Positions 37,198 to 47,212 of a stretch of 64,000 nucleotides of DNA are shown here, in pieces. The DNA is from Lewinella sp041392765 (GTDB taxonomy: Bacteria > Bacteroidota > Bacteroidia > Chitinophagales > Saprospiraceae), in NCBI GenBank assembly GCA_041392765.1, contig JAWKLL010000024.1:16168-80167 (forward strand), given 5' to 3'. Position 1 is the stretch's first letter. Each line of letters begins with the position of its first letter. The translations under genes were made by a program, and so were the position numbers. The notes beneath the pieces are model-generated. The model searched no databases and was not told the origin of the DNA. It saw only the letters and a program-made list of their open reading frames with translations.

Positions 37198-39137
37198 CTA
37201 CCGTATCTCCACAATCTCCACTCGCCGTTCGCGGGCGGCTTCGGGGCTATAGATGGAGCTTTTTTCTCCGGCTTTTTCATCTTTGGCCAAGGCTGCGGCT
37301 TTTGTTTCCCCGAACGACACTTCCGTGATTACCAATTGCCCGGATAATATATATGGCTTGAGTGCGCCCGCCCGCCACGACAGGAAGTGGTTGCGTACGG
37401 ATGACACCCGCCGCTTACCCAATAGTAGGTTGTAGTCACCTTGGGCACGGGGGCTGGTATAGCCTTTGAGGAAAATTTCCACCTGCCGTCCTGTTTGTAG
37501 TTGCGTTAATAGCAAATGAGAGAAGTGATCCAAGTGGCGTTGTCCTTTCACAACTTCGTTTTCAAAAAATGCGGCTATGGCATCCTGCCCTTCGCTGTCG
37601 TCCTCGTATTGTTCGTAGTAGGTATTTTCCCTTTGCATGTAGCGCGTCCAGGTTTGGGTATAGGCTTGGGCAGTGGTTGTTTTGCGGGTGCGAGGTTCCG
37701 GCTCGTCGTTGTCGAAGTAGAGGTGAGTGGTAGAAAATCTTCCAGCGTGCTGGGCATCTCGGTTGTGGAGGAAATAGGCACCACAGGGGTGTTTTCCACG
37801 AATTGCACGAGGGTATCGGCAGTGATTTCTATGCGAGGCGGGGTGGTTTTTCGCTGCGCTTTGAAAATATCGGGGCAACAGGTTTGGCTGTCTTCATCTA
37901 CAAAACGGCCACCTGGGCGGTTGCTACTGAAATAACCGGAATCGGGGTGTTTGAAAAAAGGTGCATACTCGTCATAGCTGCTATTCAATCCAGGGCCGGT
38001 ATGGGTACGTTCCCCAAAGGACAGATGTCCCGTGTATGTGGCCGACCACAGGTCGTAGCCGCCAAAAGAAGGGGGCGCATTGGTTGCCCAATACAAGGTG
38101 GCCGTTTTTTCAAGGAAGGAGGGAGTGATGTCATCAAACGCCGTATTGATGCTAGCTAATGGTTGCGGGTTTCCCCAAATGTCTCCTTTGGCAGGTATTG
38201 CCGCCGCCCAAATATCCATGCCGCCTTGGCCGCCGGGGCGGTTGCTAGCGAAAAGCAAGTACAGTTGTTGGGTACTCGTGTCGAATAGTAGGGAGGGTTG
38301 CGTATGCGTAAACCCGGGCATATTAATCGATGGTGGTAAGACCTCGAAAGCAGCTTCCCATCGCCCACGGCGATCTTTTTTTCGCTTGCATAGCTGGCAC
38401 TGAATAGCAGCACCCTCCGTAAACTGGCAGCGAGCAAAATACATCTCCCGTTGCCCAGGCGCGATTGTCATATAGGCGGTATGGGCGGTGTCTGTATTCA
38501 CGCTCTTAGCCATCTGCCGCCCCCGTTTTTCATCGGTGGAAAACATCAGCTTACTGATTTTGCGTGTAGGCGTATATTTATCGTTTGCTTTGTCAAACTG
38601 GTAGGACGTGTAAAACAGGGTGTCGCCCGACTGCCAAGCACCGAACTCTCCATACGGTGAATTGATGCGCCCTGGCAGTCGGGTGAGTTGCCAAACCGTA
38701 TCGGGTGGCTGCGCCAATGCCCAACGGCAGCTTTGCAATGCCGCTTCCGCACGTAGGCGTGTAGGTGCGTGCTCGGGTGGCGTTTTTAGGAAGCGTACCA
38801 AGGCTACTTCTGCCTTTTCGTATTGCCCTTGGGCCAATAAGGCTTCCGCCAGCCCTAATCTCGCCTGTGGAAACTGGGCAGCCGCGGGTTCTGCTAACAA
38901 TATTTCATAATGGGTTTGTGCCAGCGCCCACGCATGGAACGACCGAGCTGCTTCTGCTAATCGGAATCGTACATCTGGCGATGGTTTTTGCGCCAACGCC
39001 TGCCGAAAGTAGTGCAACGCCGTGTAGTAGTCCGCTACTTGCATGGCCTGATCGCCTTTGCGTACGGAAACGGGAAGTCGCTGCGCCAGCACTATCCCTG
39101 ACCAGCCTAATAAAAATATAGCAATGAAGTATTTCAT
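37198..39137 (-). CDS. TPR-PD40-OmpA family envelope protein (PorE-like architecture), single frameshift
   Basis: About 646 residues. Signal peptide (M-K-Y-F-I-A-I-F...V-L-A-Q), TPR-type helices (about 25-140), a PD40/WD40-like propeller (T-L-F-Y-T-S-Y, R-E-M-Y-F-A, L-Y-L-L-F-A-S-N-R-P-G-G, S-S-N-R-P-G-G), a Thr/Pro-rich linker, then an OmpA-type peptidoglycan-binding domain (I-F-L-K-G-Y-T-S-P, N-L-L-L-G-K-R-R-V-S-S-V). The frame breaks near 37720, where L-E-D-F should continue S-T-T-H-L-Y-F-D-N-D-E-P. Proteins of this layout include the T9SS component PorE and many paralogues, so it may tether a surface machine to the cell wall. Which paralogue it is cannot be decided. Confidence 0.75.
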
Positions 39138-39171
39138 ATCATCGTTTCCCGTCCCCCATCAGAAGATAATT

Positions 39172-39329
39172 GGTTCTTTGACAATTTGTGTGGTGGGCCT
39201 CCCTACGGGCGCTACGTTCCACAGCTCGCTATCCGCTCGGCCAGCTTCCTACGGTCGCTGTCTGTCCGCTATCGCGGCCACTGTTGCACATCGCTAGGCC
39301 AGATGTTGCACACTTTTTGTCAAAGAACC
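39172..39329. mobile_element. 158-bp MITE with 13-bp inverted ends and 8-bp target duplication
   Basis: The ends ggttctttgacaa (39172-39184) and ttgtcaaagaacc (39317-39329) are perfect inverted repeats. agataatt flanks on both sides (39164-39171 and 39330-39337), a perfect 8-bp duplication. The interior is GC-rich and non-coding. The end sequence and 8-bp duplication resemble ISL3-family elements; no ISL3 transposase is in the window. Confidence 0.88.
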
Positions 39330-39367
39330 AGATAATTTTTAGAAGCTTTGCCTATGTAGTGAAAAGG

Positions 39368-40093
39368 CTACCGATACCTTCCACCCAGTACAAAGCCTCG
39401 GCGGCCACAGGCGCCCTGAGCGATACCACCAACGCCAAACGACATTTCAAGCCCGAAGCTGACGCGGTAGGGAGTGGTGCTGCCTTGTTCGGTAAGCGCA
39501 CTATCAATGGAAGGGTAGCCGTTGGCCATACCTTCAGCAGTGACCATATCCGTGAGTCCGTATTCAAACCGCAGACCAGCTTTGAACACCATCACTTCGG
39601 AGCCAGCTAAAAAAGCACCTATTCCCAATACGCCTGAGATGTAATCTTCTTCGTATTGCCCCGCCACAGGAACCGGCAAAATGCCCGATGTCTGGCTGAT
39701 TTCATTGATTCGGGTGAATTTAGGACCCAATTCCAAGTACATACCTGATTCGGGGTAGAATCGATACAGGGCGTAGATGTCCAATACTTCCCATTCCAAG
39801 CTGTTGCGCAAGGACAAGGAAGGATCAGGGCGGTAAATAATATCTTGGTAGTAAGTGCCCGTCAATAATTCAAAGTTGAAGCCATGGTAGTCGCCTATGT
39901 TCAGCCCCACAACACCCCCATAGTTGAAGGCAGCACCTAAGTTGTAGTCGTGCTGGCTGTCGTTGGCAATGACGCTGTTGAAGTATCCGGAGGCGCCAAA
40001 ACTGGCCTTAGGCCCCATTTCCAACCACAATTGGGCTTGGGCGTTTGAAAGAATGGCGACGAACAAGGCGATGGTTAACATGTGCTTTCTCAT
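39368..40093 (-). CDS. Outer-membrane beta-barrel protein
   Basis: The 241-residue protein has a signal peptide (M-R-K-H-M-L-T-I-A-L-F...A-Q-A-Q). It contains repeated amphipathic strands with aromatic girdles (E-M-G-P-K-A-S-F-G-A-S-G, Y-L-E-L-G-P-K-F-T, A-G-L-R-F-E-Y-G-L-T). The C-terminus, after S-F-G-L-E-M-S-F-G-V, turns into a basic Gly/Arg-rich tail (R-R-G-F-V-L-G-G-R-Y-R) that is unusual for a barrel; a frameshift close to the end is possible, or the tail was altered by the nearby MITE. The gene lies alone between two MITE-like elements in opposite orientation. Confidence 0.68.
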   Translation of the reverse strand: MRKHMLTIALFVAILSNAQAQLWLEMGPKASFGASGYFNSVIANDSQHDYNLGAAFNYGGVVGLNIGDYHGFNFELLTGTYYQDIIYRPDPSLSLRNSLEWEVLDIYALYRFYPESGMYLELGPKFTRINEISQTSGILPVPVAGQYEEDYISGVLGIGAFLAGSEVMVFKAGLRFEYGLTDMVTAEGMANGYPSIDSALTEQGSTTPYRVSFGLEMSFGVGGIAQGACGRRGFVLGGRYR

Positions 40094-40109
40094 AGAATTT
40101 TTTTTGTTG

Positions 40110-40274
40110 AGTTCTTTGACAAAAGTTGTGAAATACCTGGCCTAGCGATGTGGAAGGGTGGCGATCCCGATTTTTATCGGGTAAGCCAGACACGTCCCGA
40201 TAGGGCGTGGCCGAGCGAATAGCGAGCCCTGAAACGTAGCGCCCGTAGGGAAGGCCACTACTTGTCAAAGAACC
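40110..40274. mobile_element. Second MITE of the same family, inverted relative to the first
   Basis: It is 165 bp with ends agttctttgacaa (40110-40122, one mismatch) and ttgtcaaagaacc (40262-40274). Its interior shares tggcc(t/g)..cctacgggcgctacgt and gctcgctat.cgctcggcc with the 39172 copy when read on the minus strand. No clear target duplication is visible, so it is older or was altered. Confidence 0.78.
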
Positions 40275-40392
40275 GTCTGTTTTAAAATGGTCGGTTCTTG
40301 GTGGAAAGATACCACATCCTTGCAAAATGCCGCCTTAAAAGAGGAATTTTTAAAAAAAACATGAAAACCTTTTCCTATTCGGATAATAGTGC

Positions 40393-40400
40393 TACTTTTG
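40393..40400 (+). promoter_or_regulatory. -7 box of the rpsT promoter
   Basis: tacttttg fits the Bacteroidota TAnnTTTG consensus, 46 bases before the start codon. No convincing -33 TTG is seen at the usual distance. Confidence 0.5.
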
Positions 40401-40446
40401 CGTTCCGAAATTTTTAAGACAAGCATTAAATTCGCACAACAAGCGT

Positions 40447-40701
40447 ATGGCACACCATAAGTCAGCACAGACACGCATTCGTCAGGACGCCAAGAAGCGT
40501 CTGCAGAACCGTTATTATAAAAAGTCTGCCCGCACGGCAATCGCCAAATTGCGTGGTATGGAAGAGACTTCAGAGGCACAGCAGTTTTTGCCTAAAGTGA
40601 TCAGCATGATCGATCGCTTGGCGAAACGCAATACTTGGCACGACAACAAGGCTTCCAACCTGAAGAGCAGCCTCACTAAGCACGTCAACGGCTTGGCATA
40701 A
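40447..40701 (+). CDS. rpsT: 30S ribosomal protein S20
   Basis: The 84-residue, very basic protein matches bS20: M-A-H-H-K-S-A-Q-T-R-I-R-Q at the start, N-R-Y-Y-K-K-S-A-R-T-A near the centre, I-D-R-L-A-K-R-N-T-W-H-D-N-K-A-S-N-L-K-S at the end. It binds 16S rRNA in the body of the small subunit. It is a single gene with its own -7 box and a very strong terminator, intact and of standard length. Confidence 0.97.
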   Translation: MAHHKSAQTRIRQDAKKRLQNRYYKKSARTAIAKLRGMEETSEAQQFLPKVISMIDRLAKRNTWHDNKASNLKSSLTKHVNGLA

Positions 40702-40721
40702 TCCCAGCAACTTATTCGTGC

Positions 40722-40764
40722 ACGCCTTGCATTGGTTTCTTGCCAGTGCAAGGCGTTTTTTTTT
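40722..40764 (+). terminator. Strong intrinsic terminator of rpsT
   Basis: acgccttgcattgg (40722-40735) pairs with ccagtgcaaggcgt (40743-40756) with a single G-U pair, then a run of nine T. Confidence 0.95.
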
Positions 40765-40823
40765 CCTTGCCTGAAACCAAAATATACCAGATGAAAATGG
40801 CACATTAAATTCACCCAACTACT

Positions 40824-40849
40824 TATCTTTGCGAACAAACGTTCATTCG
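40824..40849 (+). promoter_or_regulatory. paaE promoter -7 box with the same 18-bp operator-like palindrome as paaZ
   Basis: tatctttg (40824-40831) followed by cgaacaaacgttcattcg (40832-40849). All 26 bases are identical to 23806-23831, and the start codon is seven bases further on. Confidence 0.75.
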
Positions 40850-40856
40850 TGTATTT

Positions 40857-41918
40857 ATGAAGCAATTTTATCCACTTCGCGTAGCTGATGTTCGCAGAGA
40901 AACCTCCGATTGTGTTTCTGTTGCTTTTGAAATTCCCGCCGCATTAAAAGCCACTTTTGCGTATCGGGCGGGGCAGTACGTTACCGTTCGCACGCAGATA
41001 GCGGGTAGCGAGGTAAGGCGTTCTTACTCTTTGTGTTCCAGTCCTTTAGATGAGGAATGGCGCATTGCTGTAAAGGCTGTTCCACAGGGTTTGTTTTCTA
41101 CCTTTGCCAACACGGAACTGAAAGCAGGCGATACGCTGGAGGTGATGCCGCCCGATGGACGTTTTTTTACCGACCTCGACCCTACTCAGCCAAGGGAATA
41201 TGTGGCTTTTGCCGCAGGTAGTGGCATTACGCCTGTTTTCTCCATATTGAAAACGGTCTTGCTACAAGAACCCGACAGCCACTTTACGTTGTTTTATGGC
41301 AATAAAGGAGCGGAGTCCGTCATTTTTCGGGAAGCTATTGAAGGGTTGAAGAACCAGTTTATGCACCGCCTCAGTGTACACTATTTTTTGAGTAGAGAAC
41401 ATACGGGGTCAGAGTTGTTCAGTAGCCGAATCGATGGTGAGCGCTGCCGTCGCCTTTCGCCTGTCTTTTTCAATCCGCAGGAAACAGATGCCTTTTTTCT
41501 GTGTGGCCCTGAAGAGATGATCCTTTCCGTCCGAGAGGCACTCTTGGACATGGGCGTGCCGCGCACCCACATTCATTTAGAACTATTTGGCACGGCCACC
41601 CACAAAACGACCCGCACTACTCAAACGGAGGATAAGGGGCAAATGACACAGGTATCGTTGCAATTGGATGGCAATATCACCCATTTTGTGATGACTGCTG
41701 CCGATAATGTACTGGATGCGGCCCTTCGTGCTGGAGTGGATTTGCCTTATGCCTGCAAAGGAGGTGTTTGCTGTACTTGCCGCGCAAAAATCGAATCAGG
41801 TACCGTAGAGATGGATGTCAACTACGCATTGGAACCCGATGAAGTAGCGGCGGGTTTTGTACTCACCTGCCAATCACACCCCACTACCGATGCACTCACC
41901 GTCAACTTTGATGCCTGA
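40857..41918 (+). CDS. paaE: PaaE: reductase subunit of the phenylacetyl-CoA 1,2-epoxidase
   Basis: The 353-residue protein has the full PaaE layout. The FAD-binding barrel carries R-R-S-Y-S-L-C-S-S (RxYS). The NAD(P)-binding domain carries A-A-G-S-G-I-T-P and F-F-L-C-G-P-E-E-M. The C-terminal plant-type ferredoxin carries C-K-G-G-V-C-C-T-C plus a later L-T-C-Q, giving four cluster cysteines (C-x4-C-x2-C...C). It passes electrons from NAD(P)H to the PaaABCD oxygenase. Those subunits are not next to it here, but its promoter matches that of paaZ, so it probably belongs to the same regulon. The stop overlaps the next start (TGATG). Confidence 0.92.
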   Translation: MKQFYPLRVADVRRETSDCVSVAFEIPAALKATFAYRAGQYVTVRTQIAGSEVRRSYSLCSSPLDEEWRIAVKAVPQGLFSTFANTELKAGDTLEVMPPDGRFFTDLDPTQPREYVAFAAGSGITPVFSILKTVLLQEPDSHFTLFYGNKGAESVIFREAIEGLKNQFMHRLSVHYFLSREHTGSELFSSRIDGERCRRLSPVFFNPQETDAFFLCGPEEMILSVREALLDMGVPRTHIHLELFGTATHKTTRTTQTEDKGQMTQVSLQLDGNITHFVMTAADNVLDAALRAGVDLPYACKGGVCCTCRAKIESGTVEMDVNYALEPDEVAAGFVLTCQSHPTTDALTVNFDA

Positions 41919-42426
41919 TGCCTACCAAAGATGATGTACTAGCGATCCTGCCCCGCATCCGCGAGCGGGCGAAGGAAGAGCGCAAAGCCAATAAGCGTTT
42001 TTGGATCAGCTTTCGCGCAAACCACCCAAGGATTTAGACGATACCGTTGCCGCACTACACGAGGAGGTGTTTGCCCATACCGACTGCCTCCAATGCGCCA
42101 ATTGTTGTAAAACCACCAGCCCCATTTTCCGCGACGTGGATATTGAACGCATCGCCAAACACCTCAATCGACGACCCGCCGATATTGTATCCGATTATCT
42201 CCATATAGATGAAGATGGCGACTATGTGCTCAATACTTCCCCTTGTGTCTTTTTGGCCCAAGACAACTACTGCACTATCTATGAAGCGCGCCCTCGTGCT
42301 TGCCGCGAATACCCTCACACCGACCGCAAAAACTTCCACCAGATACTCGGCCTTACCCTGAAAAATACAGCCGTTTGTCCAGCTGCCTTCCGCGTAGTGT
42401 TATTGCTAAGGGAGAAAGGGCGGTAG
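41918..42426 (+). CDS. YkgJ-family cysteine-cluster protein, single frameshift
   Basis: About 169 residues. The start is the ATG at 41918, overlapping the paaE stop. The frame breaks near 42000, where cgtttttggatc lacks one T (repaired: K-R-F-L-D-Q-L-S-R-K-P). The family signature D-C-L-Q-C-A-N-C-C-K, then S-P-C-V-F-L, Y-C-T-I-Y and R-P-R-A-C-R-E-Y-P-H give eight conserved cysteines that likely bind zinc or an Fe-S cluster. The function of YkgJ proteins is not settled. Translational coupling to paaE suggests co-expression rather than a proven pathway role. Confidence 0.85.
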
Positions 42427-43257
42427 CGGAGCTTATTTAACACTCCTGTATTTGTTAATTGTTTACGCTTTTACTTGTTGGTTATATTTTATTTTGAATA
42501 TTAAATTATATTTTTAATATTATTTTGTTTGGTAACAAACATGTCATCTATTAATTGTACTGATTTTCGTTATTTCGGTTGTCTATAATTTTTTTTATAA
42601 AAAATGTGTCAACTTTATTTTATTTAAAAAAAATGCTTATTTTTGCACTCATAGCAGTGGATTGACAACCCATCTGCACATCATAGGTATAAATAGTCTT
42701 CCAAGGCGAAATTTGTGCGTTTTGTCTTGCTCTTTTTCCTCCTCACTACGTTAAAAAGCCTCGCGTTGCCTACGTTTTTTGCCTTGTGAGTAGAAAAAAT
42801 AGCTCCGCCAAATTCTCACAAATCCTGCCGTGGAAGACTATAACTCTGGCTTTGTCACCAGAGCATTCGGGCGATGCGCGAGCTATTTTTTCTTCCGCTT
42901 GCGTCATCCATGGTAAAGGTTGCTGGGGTCTTGTAAAAGACCATGATTGACTGGCGTGTGGGTACTGTCACCACGCGGCAGAGGAAAGCCTTTTGTCCGT
43001 ACTCAAAAACGGGCTATCGAGGCATGGCGAACCGGACAGCCAGGGTGGGCCCTCCCACAAGGGGCTACTATACCCTTTTCTGAAGTACATACCCTTCTGC
43101 TACGCACCTCCGTCTTTCTTTCTTCACTTTGTTGATTAACGTAAAATACCGCATCATTTCCTCAAATTGTTATGCACACATAAAGTTGTAAAAACAATAG
43201 CTATTGTTTTTTTGTAAATTGCCAACCAATTTTAGTCTTACTCTCATTTCAGAAAAT
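42427..43257. other. 830-bp intergenic region with repeats
   Basis: It is strongly AT-rich at 42430-42650, then holds a 143-bp inverted-repeat element, small hairpins (ctctggctttgtcaccagag at 42844-42863; ggtcttgtaaaagacc near 42928) and a GC-rich stretch. No coding frame is convincing, and no tRNA-like fold was found by eye. Confidence 0.5.
42696..42838. mobile_element. 143-bp TA-flanked inverted-repeat element
   Basis: The left end gtcttccaaggcgaaatttg matches the complement of the right end (gtcttccacggcaggatttg) at 16 of 20 positions. TA lies on both sides. The interior holds the word cgttaaaaagcctcg, also found in the 48879 element. Confidence 0.6.
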
Positions 43258-45165
43258 ATGCAAATGAAAAAAAACTTACTCCTTTTTGGGTTAATAAGTA
43301 TGGTAGCGGTCTTACGGGGACAGCATTTCTCTTTGAGTGATTCATTAGTGGTAACCTGTACAGGCGAAATAACAGCACCAGCAGAACCAGGTGATACGCT
43401 GTTTTTCTCTACATTGATATGCTCTCAAAATTCCGGTAAGGTAGCTATGACCATCATTGGTCTGGAATTAGATCCTTTGGATACCCTGCGGTTTTATGAT
43501 GGGATCGATACAGACGCACCGCTTATTGTGCCGCCATTCGGGCTGCATAATCAAGTACAAGCAAGTATTTCGGCAGGGTTTAATAATACATCGGGCTGTA
43601 TATTGGTGACTTATACGAGGGGGAACGATACGACCCAATCAGATTGGGAGATGCAAGTTGTTTGTACGGCACCCTGTCAGCGGATTGTACACCAGATGGT
43701 AGCTCCTTTGGACACTTTTCCTACCACACAACACATAGATATATGCACGGGAGAAACCCTCCAATGGGAAGCGAATGTCCTTTTTCCTGAAAATAACGCA
43801 TCTTACACCCAATCCCCGGAGACTACCACTACTCGCTGGTTATTTTCAGATGGGGAAACAATTGTTGGTGACAATGTTTCGCGTAATTTCTTTGTTTCTG
43901 GGATTTATTACGTTTTGCTACAAACCATCGATAGTAAGGGGTGCGTTCAAACCGACTATCTTCCCCTGCGGGTACAAGTAGCAGAACCTATTACTCTAAC
44001 AACCTCGCCCCTCCCGCAGGTGGTCTGCCCTGGTGATACAGTTACTTTGTACACAGGGACAGCCCTAGGTAATGGGTTGCCGGGTATCGGTTGGGATACT
44101 TTATTTCTTTATCACCAACTCTTTTTTGCAAACACTTCACCTATACTTATACCCGATGGAGCAGGCATATTATTGGAGTCACCGATTCTCGTAACGGGTT
44201 ACCCTGCCACACAAACTGTCCAGCAAGATATGTTACCCATAGTTCATGTGAATATGGAGCACTCTTACTCGGGTGATTTGGAGATTGAACTTGTTTGCCC
44301 AACAGGGGAATCTGTCCAAATCTTTAACTTTCCCAGCGGAACGGGATCCACTAACTTTGGCGAACCCTTTGCATCTGCCCCATTGGATGGGATGTCAAAT
44401 ATAAATTGCCCTGGAGTTGGTTATGATTATACCTTTCGGGACGATGCTACTAATGGTACCCTTGTCACTTTTGATCCACAAGCACCTAGTACCCAATATT
44501 CTGCTATTCTTTGTCAGCCGTTGACTGGATCTTTTATATACACGGATACCTACTTCCCTGCTCAGGATTACCGCCCACAATCCTCTTTTGATGCCTTGGT
44601 GGGGTGTCCTCTTAACGGGGAATGGAAACTTGGTATTGGAGATTTTATTGGAGCTGATAATGGATGGTTGTTTAGTTGGTCGTTAGAGTTGGGGGCAACC
44701 GAAGGGCTTTACATAAATACGGTGCAGGCAACGCTTGAGTGGATTGACCCTACCTATGCCGTTTCCCAAAATCAGGATAGCATTCAATGGGTGTTTCCTG
44801 AGCCAGGTATGTATGAACTGCCTTTTTCGCTGACGAATAGTTTTGGTTGTACTCAAAGTGGTTATTATCCAATAGAAGTATTGCCTGCCGATACGTCCTG
44901 ATTGTATGACGGTAAATACCGCTACGCCTCATGGAAACACATGGAGGTGTTCCCAGACCCTTTCCACGACCAAATAGCGATTCGCTCAGGACTACCCAAC
45001 GTTTATCGTTGGTCGGCGGTGGACGCGCTTGGGAAAACGATTTCGCAAGGTGATACGCACGGAGATACACTCATCGATACCGCTAATTGGCCTGTAGGGT
45101 TCTATTTCGTACGAATTGAGGAAAGCGGCTTGCCTTCTATAGTTTTTAAAGTAGTGAAGTATTGA
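43258..45165 (+). CDS. Secreted P-domain protein with T9SS sorting domain beyond an in-frame TGA
   Basis: The start is ATG 43258, with a signal peptide ending V-L-R-G-Q. A CUB-like N-terminal domain (about 25-140), a PKD-like domain (about 165-250) and a proprotein-convertase P-like domain (N-M-E-H-S-Y-S-G-D-L-E-I-E-L-V-C-P...G-E-W-K-L-G-I-G-D) lead to a beta-rich end. TGA at 44899-44901 stops translation after 547 residues. The same frame then continues 87 residues with M-E-V-F-P-D-P-F-H-D...G-L-P, G-F-Y-F-V-R-I and a final K-V-V-K-Y, a type A T9SS sorting domain. Without it the protein could not use T9SS. A single base change or two balanced indels would explain this. No protease active site is seen. 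Confidence 0.75.
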
Positions 45166-45253
45166 TTGTGTAGGATGCTTTTTGTTTCTTACCTTAAAGA
45201 AACAGCCTGTATGTGGCGTGTTTGTCCCACCTTTTTCATCATCCAACAATCAT

Positions 45254-46454
45254 TCACTCCAGCAGCCCTTCTTGGTACATTTCCCACAGGGGGCTTTGGC
45301 TGCGGAGTTGTGCTATGCCTTGTGATATTTTGGCTACCGCCAATGGTATTTCATCTGCTTGGTTGAATCGCCCAGACTGATGCGTAACGAGCTATGTGCT
45401 TGGCTATCAGTTCGGTGCATGGCTTTAGTACATGGCTGGGTTCCATACAGGCAGCGGCACAGGCCGAACCCGTAGAGAGTGCGATGCTAGTTGGTTGAAG
45501 GTCATCATCAATTGTTCTGCATCTACATGGAGGAAACAGAGGTTGGTAACCAGCAGCCGGTGTTGAGGATCGCCATTGACGGTTACCGCTGCTATATCCT
45601 TTATCAGTTGGGTTTCGATGGTGTTCCGCCAAGTGGCGGGGTTGGGTGGCTGCATTCATACATTTCTTCACGGGCAATAGCCGCTGCTTTCCCCATGCCC
45701 ACTATGCCGGGTACATTCAGCGTGTGCCAGAACGGATTTGTTGCTCCTGGCCGCCGCCACCGCCGTCTTGCTGTGCAATGACTTTTACCCGTGGGTTTTT
45801 ATGGCTGATATACAGCGCACCTACTCCTTTAGGTAGAAGTACATCTTATGAGCAGAACAAGCCAATAAGTGAACACCTGCCTCACGTGGATGCGTCGATT
45901 TTTCCCCACCGCCTGAGTAGCATCCGTGAAGAAAGTACGCCCTTGCGGGAACATATTTCGCCTATGGAGGCAATGGGATGAATACCTCCCGTTTCATTAT
46001 TGGCGCATCACCGCCACTAAAATGGTATCGGGACGGATGGCGGCTTCCAACTGCAAATCCAATGTGCCCCTCATGGTTGACAGGCAGGTAGGTTACTTCG
46101 GCACCCGCTTTTTCCAGATGGCGGCAGGTGTCCAATACGGCATGATGCTCGTTTGAACGGTAATGATATGTTGCCCACTTCGGCGATAGGCTTCATATAC
46201 CCCTTTGATGGCTAAATTGCAAGCCTCGGTAGCACCGCTGGTGAAGATGATTTCCTTGTCGTCTGCCTGAAGCAAATCTGCAACTTGCCGACGGGCTATG
46301 GATACCGCTTCTTCTGCCACCCAACCGTAGGGATGACTGCGGCTGGAGGCGTTGCCCGGTGTTCGTAAAAGTAAGGCAGCATGGTGGCTACTACCCGTGG
46401 GTCGCAGGGAGTAGTGGCGTTATTGTCCAAATAAATGCGTTGGGTGGGCTTCAT
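45254..46454 (-). pseudogene. Cysteine desulfurase (NifS/IscS type), multiple frameshifts
   Basis: Conceptual length is about 400 residues, normal for IscS/NifS. The start reads M-K-P-T-Q-R-I-Y-L-D-N-N-A-T-T-P, the family N-terminus. F-T-S-G-A-T-E-A-C-N-L-A-I-K-G follows. The PLP lysine region (C-S-A-H-K-M-Y near 45850) and the G-G-G-G-Q-E-Q-Q-I-R-S-G-T motif (45735-45770) lie in other frames. The last residues are E-M-Y-Q-E-G-L-L-E. At least six indels break the frame. The enzyme takes sulfur from cysteine for Fe-S cluster and thiolation pathways. An essential gene this damaged argues for sequence error, unless a second desulfurase exists elsewhere. Confidence 0.8.
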
Positions 46455-46504
46455 AGGAAAGTGGATGGTCAAAGAAGAATTAACACCCCCAACACACTAA
46501 GGGT

Positions 46505-47212
46505 TTAGCAATTTGCGAATGACATGATATCGTCATACTTAAACATAGCTGGCATATAGGAAATGGTACCGTAATAAGAGCGCTTGTAGTGGGTGCCATC
46601 GGTATAGGCTAAACTTTCTTTAGGTTGGGGTTCATCGGAGAAAACTGTCATGACCTTTTCCCGTACGCCTTTCTTGCGAAGCATTTTTTTAAGTTGTTGG
46701 GCAAACCGATCTTCCTTGGTTTTACTAATGTCCGCGATTTTATTTTTCCAGCGGATCCATTTTTCCTCCCGCCCCCATGGACGAAATAAAACGTATTTTC
46801 AATGCTCGCGCCAACAAGATGAAATTCAGTTTAGGTTGAATGCTGTCTATACAGTCGAGGGCGTAATCGAAGGTGTTGTTGAGGAGCAACTCGTGCACGG
46901 CTTCTGGTTCCAAAAAGGTTTCGTAGGTAGTAATAAGCAGGCGGGGGTTGATATCCAAAAAACGAGTTTTCAGCAACTGGGCTTTGGGTTGCCCCACGGT
47001 ACTATCCAAGGCTTGCAACTGGCGGTTTTTGTTGGTAGGGTCCACTACATCCCCGTCCACAATGGTCAATTGCCCGACACCGGCGCGTACCAAAGCCTCG
47101 GCGGCATAGCTACCCACGCCGCCTAAACCTACGACTAAAACATGGGCTTGTTGTAATTGCTGAATGCCTTGTTCGCTATCAGCAGTTGTGTGCGTTGTGT
47201 CCAGTCACTCAC
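46505..47212 (-). CDS. tcdA: TcdA-like tRNA threonylcarbamoyladenosine dehydratase (E1/ThiF fold), frameshifted
   Basis: About 236 residues. The GTG start at 47212 reads V-S-D-W-T-Q-R-T-Q-L-L-I. A missing base near 47168 separates it from E-Q-G-I-Q-Q-L-Q-Q-A-H-V-L-V-V-G-L-G-G-V-G-S-Y-A-A-E, the ATP-binding motif. D-G-D-V-V-D-P-T-N-K-N-R-Q and D-C-I-D-S-I follow. A second break lies near 46740, after S-M-G-A-G-G-K-M-D-P. The C-terminus is Y-Y-G-T-I-S-Y-M-P-A-M-F. TcdA cyclises t6A37 to ct6A in tRNAs. The start overlaps the end of the TatD-like gene. The run gluQ, tatD-like, tcdA, desulfurase on one strand looks like an operon. Confidence 0.85.

Noticed and set aside
42840..42960. Hairpins suggestive of a tRNA or small RNA
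   Set aside because: No cloverleaf could be drawn by eye and no T-loop GTTCGA-type box is present; they appear to be isolated small stem-loops.
42947..43135. Short open frame of 62 codons in the 42.4-43.2 kb intergenic region
   Set aside because: Its content is Arg/Gly/Pro-rich, as expected from a GC-rich repeat, and it has no start context or family resemblance.
44899..44901. Programmed recoding (for example selenocysteine) at the in-frame TGA
   Set aside because: No SECIS-like hairpin follows, and the position is a linker before a sorting domain where a selenocysteine would have no role.
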